Translations under genes and position numbers: made by a program | NCBI GenBank assembly: GCA_028822745.1 | Contig: JAPKCZ010000180.1 | Coordinates: forward strand, 1 to 5,374 | Length of the DNA: 5,374 nt | From: Kiritimatiellia bacterium | GTDB taxonomy: Bacteria; Verrucomicrobiota; Kiritimatiellia; UBA8416; JAIOPI01 | Direction: 5' to 3' | Shown here: piece after piece, positions 1 to 5,374 of the stretch | Layout: each line of letters starts with the position of its first letter | Position numbering within the stretch: the stretch's first letter is position 1 | The notes under the pieces: generated by a model | What the model saw: the letters and a program-made list of their open reading frames with translations, nothing else | Told to the model about the DNA's origin: nothing | Database searches by the model: none

Positions 1-1
1 T

Positions 2-124
2 TGGATCTTTGTGGTTCTGGGCGGCCTGTGTGTGGGCTGTCTGCTTTTTAGCCGCACGCCGTGGGCAAGAGCCAAAGTTGAAACGCTGTACGTCGCGTTG
101 CAGAAGGGCATCACGGGTCGGTGA
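2..124 (+). CDS. C-terminal end of an unidentified membrane protein (5' partial)
   Basis: The frame is open from base 2 to a TGA at 122-124 and gives the last 40 residues of a protein whose start lies outside the window. The visible part is one hydrophobic segment (about residues 1-17, from WIFVV to CLLF), followed by a short basic tail with Arg and Lys residues that would lie in the cytoplasm by the positive-inside rule. It therefore looks like the last transmembrane helix and cytoplasmic tail of an integral membrane protein. The gene downstream starts only 49 bases later on the same strand, so they could be co-transcribed. The family cannot be assigned from this fragment. A transporter would fit the metal-type genes downstream, but that is a guess from context. 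Confidence 0.55.
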   Translation, partial: WIFVVLGGLCVGCLLFSRTPWARAKVETLYVALQKGITGR

Positions 125-173
125 TCTTTACTTTTCGCGCATATAACAGAACGTCTAAGAAAGCTGATAGTAT

Positions 174-455
174 TTGAAACGTTTAACCAAGATACTGCTG
201 TGCATGCTGTGCTCGGCGTGCGCCGTCGCGCTGTTGAGTGCGTTCGCCCACACCGCGTATGATCGCGGTATGATCGATATCGATGTGTCGGACGGGCTTG
301 GGCACGGTCCTGATCGCGGAAACGAGTGGGACAGTGCGGCGCATCATAAAATCAATGCATGCACCGCAGTGAGCGGTGTTGTTGTCTTCGCGCTAATCAT
401 GGTCGCTGCAAGAGGTTTCAGAGTGCCATTGACCACGCCGGAAGCGCGTTCGTGA
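174..455 (+). CDS. Small two-helix membrane protein, unknown function
   Basis: A 93-residue reading frame starts at TTG (174), with a weak purine-rich stretch (AAGAAAG) about 11 bases upstream. No better start exists: the first in-frame ATG (204) falls inside the first hydrophobic segment. The protein begins with basic residues (MKRLTK), then a helix at about 6-25, a polar loop at about 27-62 and a second helix at about 63-79, ending with a short basic/polar tail. Both termini are predicted cytoplasmic and the loop periplasmic. The loop is rich in Asp, His and Glu (H44, D47, E51, D53, H57, H58), which could bind a cation. I do not recognise the family. It lies between a membrane-protein end and an HMA-fold gene, but the latter has its own promoter, so a shared role is only inferred. 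A spurious frame is possible because of the TTG start and weak ribosome site. Confidence 0.5.
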   Translation: MKRLTKILLCMLCSACAVALLSAFAHTAYDRGMIDIDVSDGLGHGPDRGNEWDSAAHHKINACTAVSGVVVFALIMVAARGFRVPLTTPEARS

Positions 456-523
456 TTTCAGTCCAGAGGGGTAGGCGCAGCGCGCGCTTTTCGACGCTTT
501 GACGAAACAGCAGACCTTTGCTG

Positions 524-552
524 TTGAGATCGTGGCGCTCAGCCGCTATAGT
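524..552 (+). promoter_or_regulatory. Sigma70-like promoter for the HMA/beta-barrel pair
   Basis: TTGAGA at 524-529 and TATAGT at 547-552 are separated by exactly 17 bases, each one or two mismatches from the consensus -35 and -10 boxes. The expected transcription start is about 558-560, only a few bases before the ATG at 563, and no Shine-Dalgarno motif lies in that interval. The transcript would thus be leaderless or nearly so. This also argues against the longer in-frame start at TTG 518, which lies upstream of the promoter. Confidence 0.55.
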
Positions 553-562
553 GTTGCCTGCT

Positions 563-970
563 ATGAAATTCATTCTTTCTATATTCGGGCTGTGTGTGGT
601 CGTCCCGTCGCTACTGCTGGCTGAGCCGCTGGATAAGGCTCTGGTCAAGGAACGCGCCAATGCTGAAGCCAGGCTCTCGGGCAGTACGAACCAGGTTGTG
701 TTCGCCGTGGATGGCCTCTGCTGTAAGAGCTGTGGCATCGGCATTGGCAATAAAGTTTGCAAGCTCGAGTTTATTGACACGTCCGTGCTTCCGAAGGGCG
801 TTGAGGTACACCGTAAAGAAGCATTGCTGTCCGTGGCCGTTAAGAACAATGAGGCCGTCAATCTTGCGTCTTTGGTCAGTGCCATCCGAAAGGCCGGCTA
901 CGAACCTGTTCGTCTCTACGAGCGCAGCGACGACGGCGCCCTGACGTCGACCGACATTCCCAAAGAATGA
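563..970 (+). CDS. Exported heavy-metal-associated (HMA) fold protein
   Basis: This 135-residue protein begins with a signal peptide (about 1-20, MKF then a hydrophobic run ending LLLA before EPLDK), so the mature protein should be periplasmic. Residues about 44-119 follow the beta-alpha-beta-beta-alpha-beta order of HMA domains: a strand (QVVFAVD), a Cys loop with C53, C54 and C57 (GLCCKSC), a helix containing C66, a hairpin around GVEVH and LLSVAVK, and a last helix (ASLVSAIRKAGYEP). In HMA proteins the CxxC pair binds Cu(I), Hg(II), Zn or similar soft metals. Here the second Cys of CC and C57 form that pair, and C53 and C66 are extra. The ATG at 563 is preferred to the upstream TTG at 518 because it starts the signal peptide directly and the promoter sits just before it. 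Its TGA overlaps the next gene's ATG (ATGA), implying translational coupling with the beta-barrel. Function inferred: periplasmic metal chaperone or sensor; a thiol-redox role is the alternative. Confidence 0.75.
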   Translation: MKFILSIFGLCVVVPSLLLAEPLDKALVKERANAEARLSGSTNQVVFAVDGLCCKSCGIGIGNKVCKLEFIDTSVLPKGVEVHRKEALLSVAVKNNEAVNLASLVSAIRKAGYEPVRLYERSDDGALTSTDIPKE

Positions 971-1791
971 CTCTTCGCGTTTATCTGTGGCCCGTCTGTC
1001 TTCTCGCGATGGTTCTCTGTCTGTGTCCTGCAGACGCGGATCAACCGGTCATGAATGAAGTCCCCAGATGGAACGGCGGCTACGGTGGCCAGATCTTTCA
1101 GGAATTTCGTTGGTCGGACGACCTCATGCGCGGCAGCACCGACCTATCAAATCCTGACAAGCTGCGTTACGAAGAGCACATCACCTCCTTTGAAGGTGTG
1201 TACACCTGGCACAAGTCGATCCGGATGACCGCGAAAGTGCCGTATGTGAACAAAAGGCGTATTGCCGTCAACAAAGACGGGTCGTCCGAATGGCAGAAAA
1301 GCAACGGGCTGGACGACACAAAGCTAGCAATTCCAATTCGGAAATACCGCAATCGGCGTCACTATTCTGGGCACGTGGGCATCGTTCCTCAGGTACGCTT
1401 CGGCGGGGACAGCGGTGATGCCTACCGAATCAGCGACGGAAGCGTGGACTATGCGATGGGGGTCTCCTTCGAATCCGAATCCGCGGGCTTCAAACTTTCA
1501 GTGGGCGGCACGTATTGGTGGGAGCAAGAATCAGGGCAGGACGACGATTGGGCCACGAGCGTGGAGCTGGGTTACAACTACCACGATCGGGGCGCGGCGG
1601 CATGGCGTATGGATTACGTTGATGACGGTAACAAATACGCATGGTTTGCGGGCGGCCCTGTCCTCTTTTGGAATTTCAACGATGTTCTGCTTGGGCGCAT
1701 CGAGTACAAGTTTCCTTTCTATGAAAACGTCGACGATTCAGGTCTAGCTCGTGGGCAAGTCATTCGCCTTGGTCTTGGCGCCGTTTTTTAG
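967..1791 (+). CDS. Outer-membrane beta-barrel protein, MetA-phenol-degradation-like transporter family
   Basis: The 274-residue product has a signal peptide (about 1-24, ending in PADA before DQPV), then alternating polar/aromatic strands typical of outer-membrane barrels, and ends GLGAVF with a terminal Phe, the usual barrel-assembly signal. A segment near 112-128 (SNGLDDTKLAIPIRKYR) resembles the GLGDxxLxxKYR-like strand of the family annotated as MetA-pathway of phenol degradation/putative transporter (PF13557 type). Further strands are visible around 137-145, 160-183, 197-206, 211-219, 225-236 and 240-250. The ATG start overlaps the stop of the HMA gene by four bases and has only a weak ribosome site, so it is probably translated by coupling. 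Such barrels are thought to pass small solutes; which one is unknown. The pairing with a periplasmic metal-binding protein suggests metal or metal-complex traffic across the outer membrane. It appears intact; no terminator follows its TAG. Confidence 0.72.
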   Translation: MTLRVYLWPVCLLAMVLCLCPADADQPVMNEVPRWNGGYGGQIFQEFRWSDDLMRGSTDLSNPDKLRYEEHITSFEGVYTWHKSIRMTAKVPYVNKRRIAVNKDGSSEWQKSNGLDDTKLAIPIRKYRNRRHYSGHVGIVPQVRFGGDSGDAYRISDGSVDYAMGVSFESESAGFKLSVGGTYWWEQESGQDDDWATSVELGYNYHDRGAAAWRMDYVDDGNKYAWFAGGPVLFWNFNDVLLGRIEYKFPFYENVDDSGLARGQVIRLGLGAVF

Positions 1792-2370
1792 GTCACGCCT
1801 GACGGTCCCTCGTCGCACCCTCCGAAAACCCTGCTGCTGCGCGGCGAAGTGGCGGCGTGGTTTTCCTCCACCAAGGAAAGGGCCTCTTCGCCAATGGGGG
1901 CATCGGTTATGCGGCGTATGGTGCATCCCCCGGGGATGGAGGCGCTTGTCGCGCGAGTCGCCGCCGCGACGGGCTTTCATGGGTTGTGTGGTTTCGATTG
2001 GGTGCAGGATGCGGAAAGTGGTCGCATCATGTTGCTTGAGTTTCACCCCCGTACACCGTCAGGGTTCGGGTGGGGGCGCTACGCCGGCGTTGATGTTCCC
2101 GCAGCACTGCGGGACGTCATCAATGACCAGCCGTTGATCGCGCGAGCGCCTCTCCCGCAAGCCGACTTTCAGCACGCGCCGCTGTGCTGTTACTTCCCTG
2201 CCCATGTGTGGTTTGCCTTGCGCAGGCAGTGGCAGGATTTGAAATATTGGCTGCCGGGTGCGAATGCCGTTTCATGGCGTAATATCCCCGTCGACGACCC
2301 ACGTGTCCTTTTTGGCTTCTTGCCGGCTGTCGGTCGGCGGCTCGTGCGCGCATGTCGGTCAGGCTTGTAA
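1792..2370 (+). pseudogene. 5'-truncated ATP-grasp ligase remnant (C-terminal half)
   Basis: The frame is open from the codon after the barrel's TAG through a TAA at 2368-2370 (192 codons). From about 1840 it matches the C-terminal part of ATP-grasp enzymes: a strand GEVAAWF, a basic/Ser segment ending PMGAS, a helix (LVARVAAATGFHG), the acidic strand CGFDWV, and LLEFHPRTPSGFG, which corresponds to the Mg-ATP-binding LLExNPR motif. The family normally has a substrate lobe and an ATP-lid domain ahead of this, and neither is present: the upstream DNA is the intact barrel gene. The only internal starts (GTG 1849, ATG 1894) lie inside the domain and lack a clear ribosome site, so an active enzyme is unlikely. 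The metal-ligand Asn is His (CAC at 2044-2046). No internal stop or frameshift has accumulated, so truncation is recent or the fragment is still tolerated. ATP-grasp genes often accompany polysaccharide loci, which fits the neighbours on the other strand. Confidence 0.65.
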
Positions 2371-3504
2371 GGATTTGATCATTTGCGCGATCTCGGCGAA
2401 GGCCGCCTCTTTTTTGCGCAAGAGTTCTGCGGAAATCTGGCGCGCCATGGTGCGTTTCGATTGCAGGTCATCGTGTGTGAGCTGGGCGATGAATTTGCCG
2501 ACGTCGAGATTCAGGTCCGCGTCAACATCGATTCGCCACGCTGCGTCTTTCAGCAAGGCCCAGTTGTCGTTCGATGCTGTGCAGCACATGAGGACGCTGC
2601 TGCCCTCGCAAACTGCGCTGACCGCCTTCGATGGAACGCAAACGTGATCCCACTGAGGGACCAATGTGACGACGTGCACGTCAATTAACTGCAGATGTTC
2701 GCGTGCGACCGTTTCCACGATTGTGACACCTTCGCGCCCGCGAGCATAATCAAGAACGGCTTTCGCTTTCGCGCCATACGCACAAAGCACGAAATGGTGC
2801 GTGTCGGGGCTAATTGCGTCGATGACGGCCATGATGAAGCGTTCATCGTGCGCCTCGCCGACATTGCCAGCATAACCAAAGCGAATCTTTTCGCTTCCTT
2901 CAGCCCAAGCTGGGCGCGACTGTGCTTCGCGGGATTGCGTGATGCCGCAGGGCAAGATCACGGTCTGAATGATCTCAGCGTATTCACGCTGGATGAATTC
3001 GGCCTGTTTGGGGCCCAGCGCTATGAGGCCGGCGGGGCGAGCTTGCAAAAGCCGCCGCTTCAAAAATCGGTAGATCGGGTTCTGCGCCTTGATCACGCCG
3101 ATTGCGCGAAAGGCTTCTGGGTACAGATCCATCGCCCAGTAAATCCATGGGGTCGAGCGCTGCCGCGCCTTGCGAGACACCCAATAGTTCAACAGCGGCG
3201 GATCCGTCATGCAGAGAATGGGGCCGCTTTCGACTGAAGCGGCTTTGCGCGCCATTTCCCGGCCCTCGACGAAGCTGGAAAAAAGCCTGAGCACTTTGTT
3301 TTTTCCGTTATAAAGGTGACCAAGGGTGTGAACGGTCCCGTGGATGTGCGTGTCGACCGTGCCGCCGCCCTGGTAGTTGCCGCCCGTGGTGACGACGCGC
3401 ACATCGATTCCTGCCTGGACCAAGTAGCCGGCAAGCTCATTGGCAGAGTTGCCCGTGATGCCTGAGTCGGGAGGGTAGTTGCGATTAAGAATCGTGCATT
3501 TCAT
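2359..3504 (-). CDS. GT4-type glycosyltransferase
   Basis: The 381-residue protein has the two-lobed GT-B layout of glycosyltransferase family 4 (WbuB-like). The N-terminal lobe opens with ILNRNYPPDSGITG followed by the NELAGYL helix (acceptor side) and contains MDLYPEAF (about 125-132), equivalent to the DLWPE motif of these enzymes. The C-terminal lobe starts at FGYAGNVG (about 209-216) and carries VPSKAVSAVCEG (about 290-301), the donor-binding PSK...E region, with E300 at the first Glu of the usual E-x7-E pair. Such enzymes transfer a sugar from an activated nucleotide donor to a lipid-linked acceptor at the cytoplasmic membrane face during O-antigen, capsule or exopolysaccharide assembly. 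The ATG at 3504 is chosen over the GTG at 3513 because AGGTG lies six bases before it and the GTG is part of that site. It follows the epimerase by 17 bases, implying one operon. Its 3' end overlaps the convergent ATP-grasp remnant by 12 bases. The exact sugar is unknown. Confidence 0.85.
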   Translation of the reverse strand: MKCTILNRNYPPDSGITGNSANELAGYLVQAGIDVRVVTTGGNYQGGGTVDTHIHGTVHTLGHLYNGKNKVLRLFSSFVEGREMARKAASVESGPILCMTDPPLLNYWVSRKARQRSTPWIYWAMDLYPEAFRAIGVIKAQNPIYRFLKRRLLQARPAGLIALGPKQAEFIQREYAEIIQTVILPCGITQSREAQSRPAWAEGSEKIRFGYAGNVGEAHDERFIMAVIDAISPDTHHFVLCAYGAKAKAVLDYARGREGVTIVETVAREHLQLIDVHVVTLVPQWDHVCVPSKAVSAVCEGSSVLMCCTASNDNWALLKDAAWRIDVDADLNLDVGKFIAQLTHDDLQSKRTMARQISAELLRKKEAAFAEIAQMIKSLQA

Positions 3505-3510
3505 GGAACG

Positions 3511-3515
3511 CACCT
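3511..3515 (-). promoter_or_regulatory. Ribosome binding site deciding the glycosyltransferase start
   Basis: Read on the minus strand, AGGTG is followed by six bases (CGTTCC) and then ATG AAA at 3504. This is a good Shine-Dalgarno match and spacing. The alternative GTG start at 3513 lies within the motif itself, which makes the shorter protein the better call. Confidence 0.6.
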
Positions 3516-3521
3516 AGCGCT

Positions 3522-4571
3522 TTAGGCACTTCTGGCCTGCCAGCTTGTGGCAATTTCGGAGAAGATCGATTTGAGGTCTGTCGAAAGCACCCAGTCAGGA
3601 TAGTGCTCCCGAATTTTTCGCAAGTCGCTGTAGTAACAGATGTGATCGCCGACGCGTGCGGTATCGGACAAGGTGTAATCCATGGGGACGCCGGTCAGCG
3701 ATTCGACAAGCGCAATGGCTTCGAGAATCGAGCAGGTGTTGTCTTTTCCTCCACCCAAATTGTAGACTTCACCTGAACGTGGGGCTTTGATGAACTGCTC
3801 AATAAACGCAGCGACATCGCGGGAGTGAATGTTGTCACGCACCTGTTTGCCTTTGTACCCGTTGATTGTGTACGGGGTCTTGGTGAGGTTGCATTTGACG
3901 AGATAACTCAAAAAGCCGTGAAGTTCGACGCCACCGTGGGTGGGCCCGGTTAAGCAGCCGCCACGCAGACAGCACGTTAGCATGCCGAAATAGCGGCCGT
4001 ATTCTTGCACCATCACGTCTGCGGCCAGTTTCGACGCGCCAAAGAGCGAGTGCAGGCAGTGATCCACGCGGAAGGTCTCCGGAATGCCGTTGGCGTATTC
4101 CGGGTCGGTAATATTCCAGCGCGTTTCCAGTTCATCCACTTTAATGTCGTTCGGTCCGTCGCCGTAGACCTTGTTTGTGGACAGGTAGACAAAGGCCGCC
4201 TCGGGAACGGCGAGCCGCGTTGCTTCGAGGACGTTGATGGTGCCGACGGCGTTGACATCAAAATCGGAGAATGGTTCGCGTGCTGCCCAGTCGTGACTGG
4301 GTTGGGCCGCGGCGTGAACAACGGCGTCAGGCTTTACGTCGCGCAGTAAGGCCAGCATGCCTTCGCGGTCCCGAATATCGATGTCATGGTGTGTGTAGCT
4401 GGGCAGTTCGCGTTCCAGGCGATTGCGGTTCCAGAGTGTATCCGCCTCGGGGCCAAAAAACACCGCCCGCTGATTGTTGTCGACGCCGTGAATGTCCCAA
4501 TCACGTAACGCGAAAAACGTGCACACTTCAGACCCAATGAGGCCCGCCGACCCTGTCACCAATAATGTCAT
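3522..4571 (-). CDS. Extended-SDR NAD(P)-dependent sugar epimerase/dehydratase, CDP-tyvelose epimerase-like
   Basis: This 349-residue protein is of normal length for extended short-chain dehydrogenases. It opens with the Rossmann motif [10 protein letters not shown] (G7, G10, G13) and an acidic D31 after the second strand, which favours [14 protein letters not shown] (86-96) and [11 protein letters not shown] (130-140) follow. The latter, and [14 protein letters not shown] (240-253), are very like CDP-paratose/tyvelose 2-epimerase (TyvE/RfbE). The catalytic Tyr of YxxxK is replaced: the site reads LFGASK, F177 and K181. The protein should act in the cytoplasm on a nucleotide-linked sugar, feeding the glycosyltransferase 17 bases downstream. 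The substrate cannot be read from sequence; epimerase, dehydratase and reductase activities are all possible, and the Phe may be normal for its subfamily. The ATG at 4571 has only a weak GAGA ribosome site. It is probably the first gene of a minus-strand transcript starting in the divergent region. Confidence 0.85.
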   Translation of the reverse strand: MTLLVTGSAGLIGSEVCTFFALRDWDIHGVDNNQRAVFFGPEADTLWNRNRLERELPSYTHHDIDIRDREGMLALLRDVKPDAVVHAAAQPSHDWAAREPFSDFDVNAVGTINVLEATRLAVPEAAFVYLSTNKVYGDGPNDIKVDELETRWNITDPEYANGIPETFRVDHCLHSLFGASKLAADVMVQEYGRYFGMLTCCLRGGCLTGPTHGGVELHGFLSYLVKCNLTKTPYTINGYKGKQVRDNIHSRDVAAFIEQFIKAPRSGEVYNLGGGKDNTCSILEAIALVESLTGVPMDYTLSDTARVGDHICYYSDLRKIREHYPDWVLSTDLKSIFSEIATSWQARSA

Positions 4572-4812
4572 AGCGTTCTCAACGAAAAGGTTGTGACTTT
4601 AATAGCGAGCGACATGAGCAAAAAGTAGCGCTGATAGGGGCGGACAGGCAAGAGTGAAGTTCTCGTCGTGCTTTATGCGACAGGATCAAAAGCAAACAAT
4701 CTGGTTGATAAGCGCCGCGAACCTGTTGAGACTGCTCGGGACAACGCGCGGTGCAGCGTCTGGTCTCACGGATGTCGCGACCCAAGGTTCGGGTGTCGAT
4801 TAGAGGTATAAT
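4572..4812. other. Divergent intergenic region between epimerase and sulfatase
   Basis: These 241 bases must hold the promoter of the minus-strand epimerase/glycosyltransferase unit and probably that of the sulfatase. I found no well-spaced -35/-10 pair on either strand. On the minus strand TATTAA (about 4598-4603) is a possible -10 but lacks a convincing -35. The stretch ACCC...GGGT just before the sulfatase ribosome site forms only a 4-bp hairpin. No RNA gene is evident. A 42-codon frame (4675-4803) is present but unsupported. Confidence 0.4.
4802..4806 (+). promoter_or_regulatory. Ribosome binding site of the sulfatase
   Basis: AGAGG lies six bases before the ATG at 4813, a good Shine-Dalgarno match that fixes the start. 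The six intervening bases happen to read TATAAT. As a -10 box this would place transcription start inside the coding region, and no -35 box lies 17 bases upstream, so it is treated as a spacer. Confidence 0.6.
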
Positions 4813-5374
4813 ATGAATAAACTGTTTAGACGCGTTTTCGGTCTCGCCATCACAGGGCTGTGTTTTGTTGTGTCAGTAGCCGCTGCCTCGCCGGATCGAT
4901 TAAATATCGTTTTCATTTTGGTGGATGACCTTGGTTGGGCTGATATCGGCGCGTACGGCAGTTCGTTTTATGAGACGCCAAACGTTGACGCACTTGCTGC
5001 CTCAGGCATGCTGTTTACTGACGGATATGCCGCATGCCCGGTGTGTTCACCTTCGCGCGCTGCCATTCTGTCCGGCAAATACCCAGCACGCATGAATACG
5101 ACCGACTGGTTCGGTGGGAGACGTAATGGCAAGCTGCTCGCCGCGCCATACCGGGACAGTTTGCCGTTGGAGGAGCAGACGCTTTCCGAGGCGCTGTTAG
5201 CCGAAGGGTACAAAACCTTCTTCGCCGGCAAGTGGCACTTGGGCGGCAAGTCGTTTGAGCCGGAGCAACAGGGGTTTGAGATCAACAAAGGGGGCCACCA
5301 TAGAGGCAGCCCTCCCGGGGGCTATTTTTCCCCTTACAACAATACAAAGTTGGCCGACGGTCCGAACGGCGAGT
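4813..5374 (+). CDS. Exported type I (formylglycine) sulfatase, N-terminal part (3' partial)
   Basis: The first 187 residues of a sulfatase that normally runs to about 450-550 residues; the gene continues past the window. A signal peptide (about 1-25, MNKLFRRVF then a hydrophobic run ending VAAA) sends it to the periplasm or outside. ILVDDLGWADIG (35-46) supplies the calcium-binding Asp pair D38/D39. CSPSRAAILSGKYPAR (78-93) is the sulfatase signature in which C78 (TGT at 5044-5046) is oxidised to formylglycine and R82 stabilises it. GKWHLGG (139-145) supplies K140 and H142 of the sulfate site. The overall pattern, including the DWFGGR and GGHHRGSPPGGYFSPY stretches, resembles the S1_16-like arylsulfatase A group that removes sulfate from carbohydrates, but the subfamily is assigned from memory. 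An anaerobic or aerobic maturase is required and none is in view. It is divergent from the epimerase; a polysaccharide-degradation cluster to the right is likely but unseen. Confidence 0.93.
   Translation, partial: MNKLFRRVFGLAITGLCFVVSVAAASPDRLNIVFILVDDLGWADIGAYGSSFYETPNVDALAASGMLFTDGYAACPVCSPSRAAILSGKYPARMNTTDWFGGRRNGKLLAAPYRDSLPLEEQTLSEALLAEGYKTFFAGKWHLGGKSFEPEQQGFEINKGGHHRGSPPGGYFSPYNNTKLADGPNGE

Noticed and set aside
475..491. GC-rich stem (GCGC/GCGC) plus TTTT after the 93-residue gene, as a terminator
   Set aside because: The stem is only about 4 bp and the T-run is four bases, too weak to call.
518..562. Longer HMA protein starting at TTG 518
   Set aside because: It would place 15 residues ahead of a normal signal peptide, has no ribosome site, and starts upstream of the promoter's -35 box.
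418..885. 155-codon minus-strand frame opposite the HMA gene
   Set aside because: It lies antisense to a gene with a clear signal peptide and HMA fold, lacks recognisable domains, and has the low-complexity Ser/Leu/Thr/Pro composition expected of a shadow frame.
1783..1791. T6 run before the barrel's TAG as a -1 slippery site (TTTTTTA) for fusion to the downstream frame
   Set aside because: The heptamer is out of phase with the barrel codons (GTT TTT TAG). The ATP-grasp remnant is already in the same frame, so a frameshift would not fuse them.
2695..3237. 180-codon plus-strand frame opposite the glycosyltransferase
   Set aside because: It is antisense to a well-supported GT4 gene, has no recognisable motif and no clear ribosome site.
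4807..4812. Perfect TATAAT directly before the sulfatase ATG
   Set aside because: As a -10 box it would start transcription inside the coding region, and no -35-like box lies 16-18 bases upstream. It is also the spacer of a good ribosome site.
5308..5329. Hairpin AGCCC/GGGCT followed by ATTTTT, resembling an intrinsic terminator
   Set aside because: It lies within the sulfatase coding sequence, over the family-typical GSPPGGYFS stretch. The stem is only 5 bp and termination there would cut the gene short.

Overview
The window reads as a piece of a Gram-negative bacterial chromosome. The grounds are an exported outer-membrane-type beta-barrel ending in Phe, periplasmic signal peptides, Shine-Dalgarno motifs and a sigma70-like promoter. 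A marine or sulfated-glycan-using lineage (Verrucomicrobia/Planctomycetes-like or gammaproteobacterial) would fit the formylglycine sulfatase at the right edge. This is inference; no rRNA or marker gene is present to settle it.

Left part (1-1791, all + strand). The C-terminal end of a membrane protein (2-124) is followed by a small two-helix membrane protein with a His/Asp-rich periplasmic loop (174-455). Next comes a near-leaderless promoter and a two-gene unit: an exported heavy-metal-associated (HMA)-fold protein (563-970), overlapped by ATGA with an outer-membrane beta-barrel (967-1791). The pair looks like a periplasm-to-outer-membrane metal or small-solute handling module; its ligand is unknown.

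Middle (1792-2370, + strand). Immediately after the barrel's stop codon, in the same frame, there is an open reading frame of 192 codons that encodes only the C-terminal half of an ATP-grasp ligase. Its N-terminal half is absent and a metal-ligand Asn appears as His, so it is best read as a 5'-truncated gene remnant at a rearrangement junction between the metal module and a glycan module.

Right-middle (2359-4571, - strand). An extended-SDR nucleotide-sugar epimerase/dehydratase (transcribed first) and a GT4-type glycosyltransferase are 17 bases apart and probably form an operon that makes and transfers a sugar for a surface polysaccharide. The epimerase resembles CDP-tyvelose/paratose 2-epimerases but has Phe where the catalytic Tyr of YxxxK is expected. 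The glycosyltransferase ends convergently against the ATP-grasp remnant with a 12-base overlap.

Right edge (4572-5374). A 241-base divergent intergenic region separates the epimerase from an exported type I sulfatase (+ strand, truncated by the window end) with an intact C-S-P-S-R formylglycine motif. It may start a sulfated-polysaccharide degradation cluster lying outside the window. I see no tRNA, rRNA, CRISPR array, insertion sequence or integrase.
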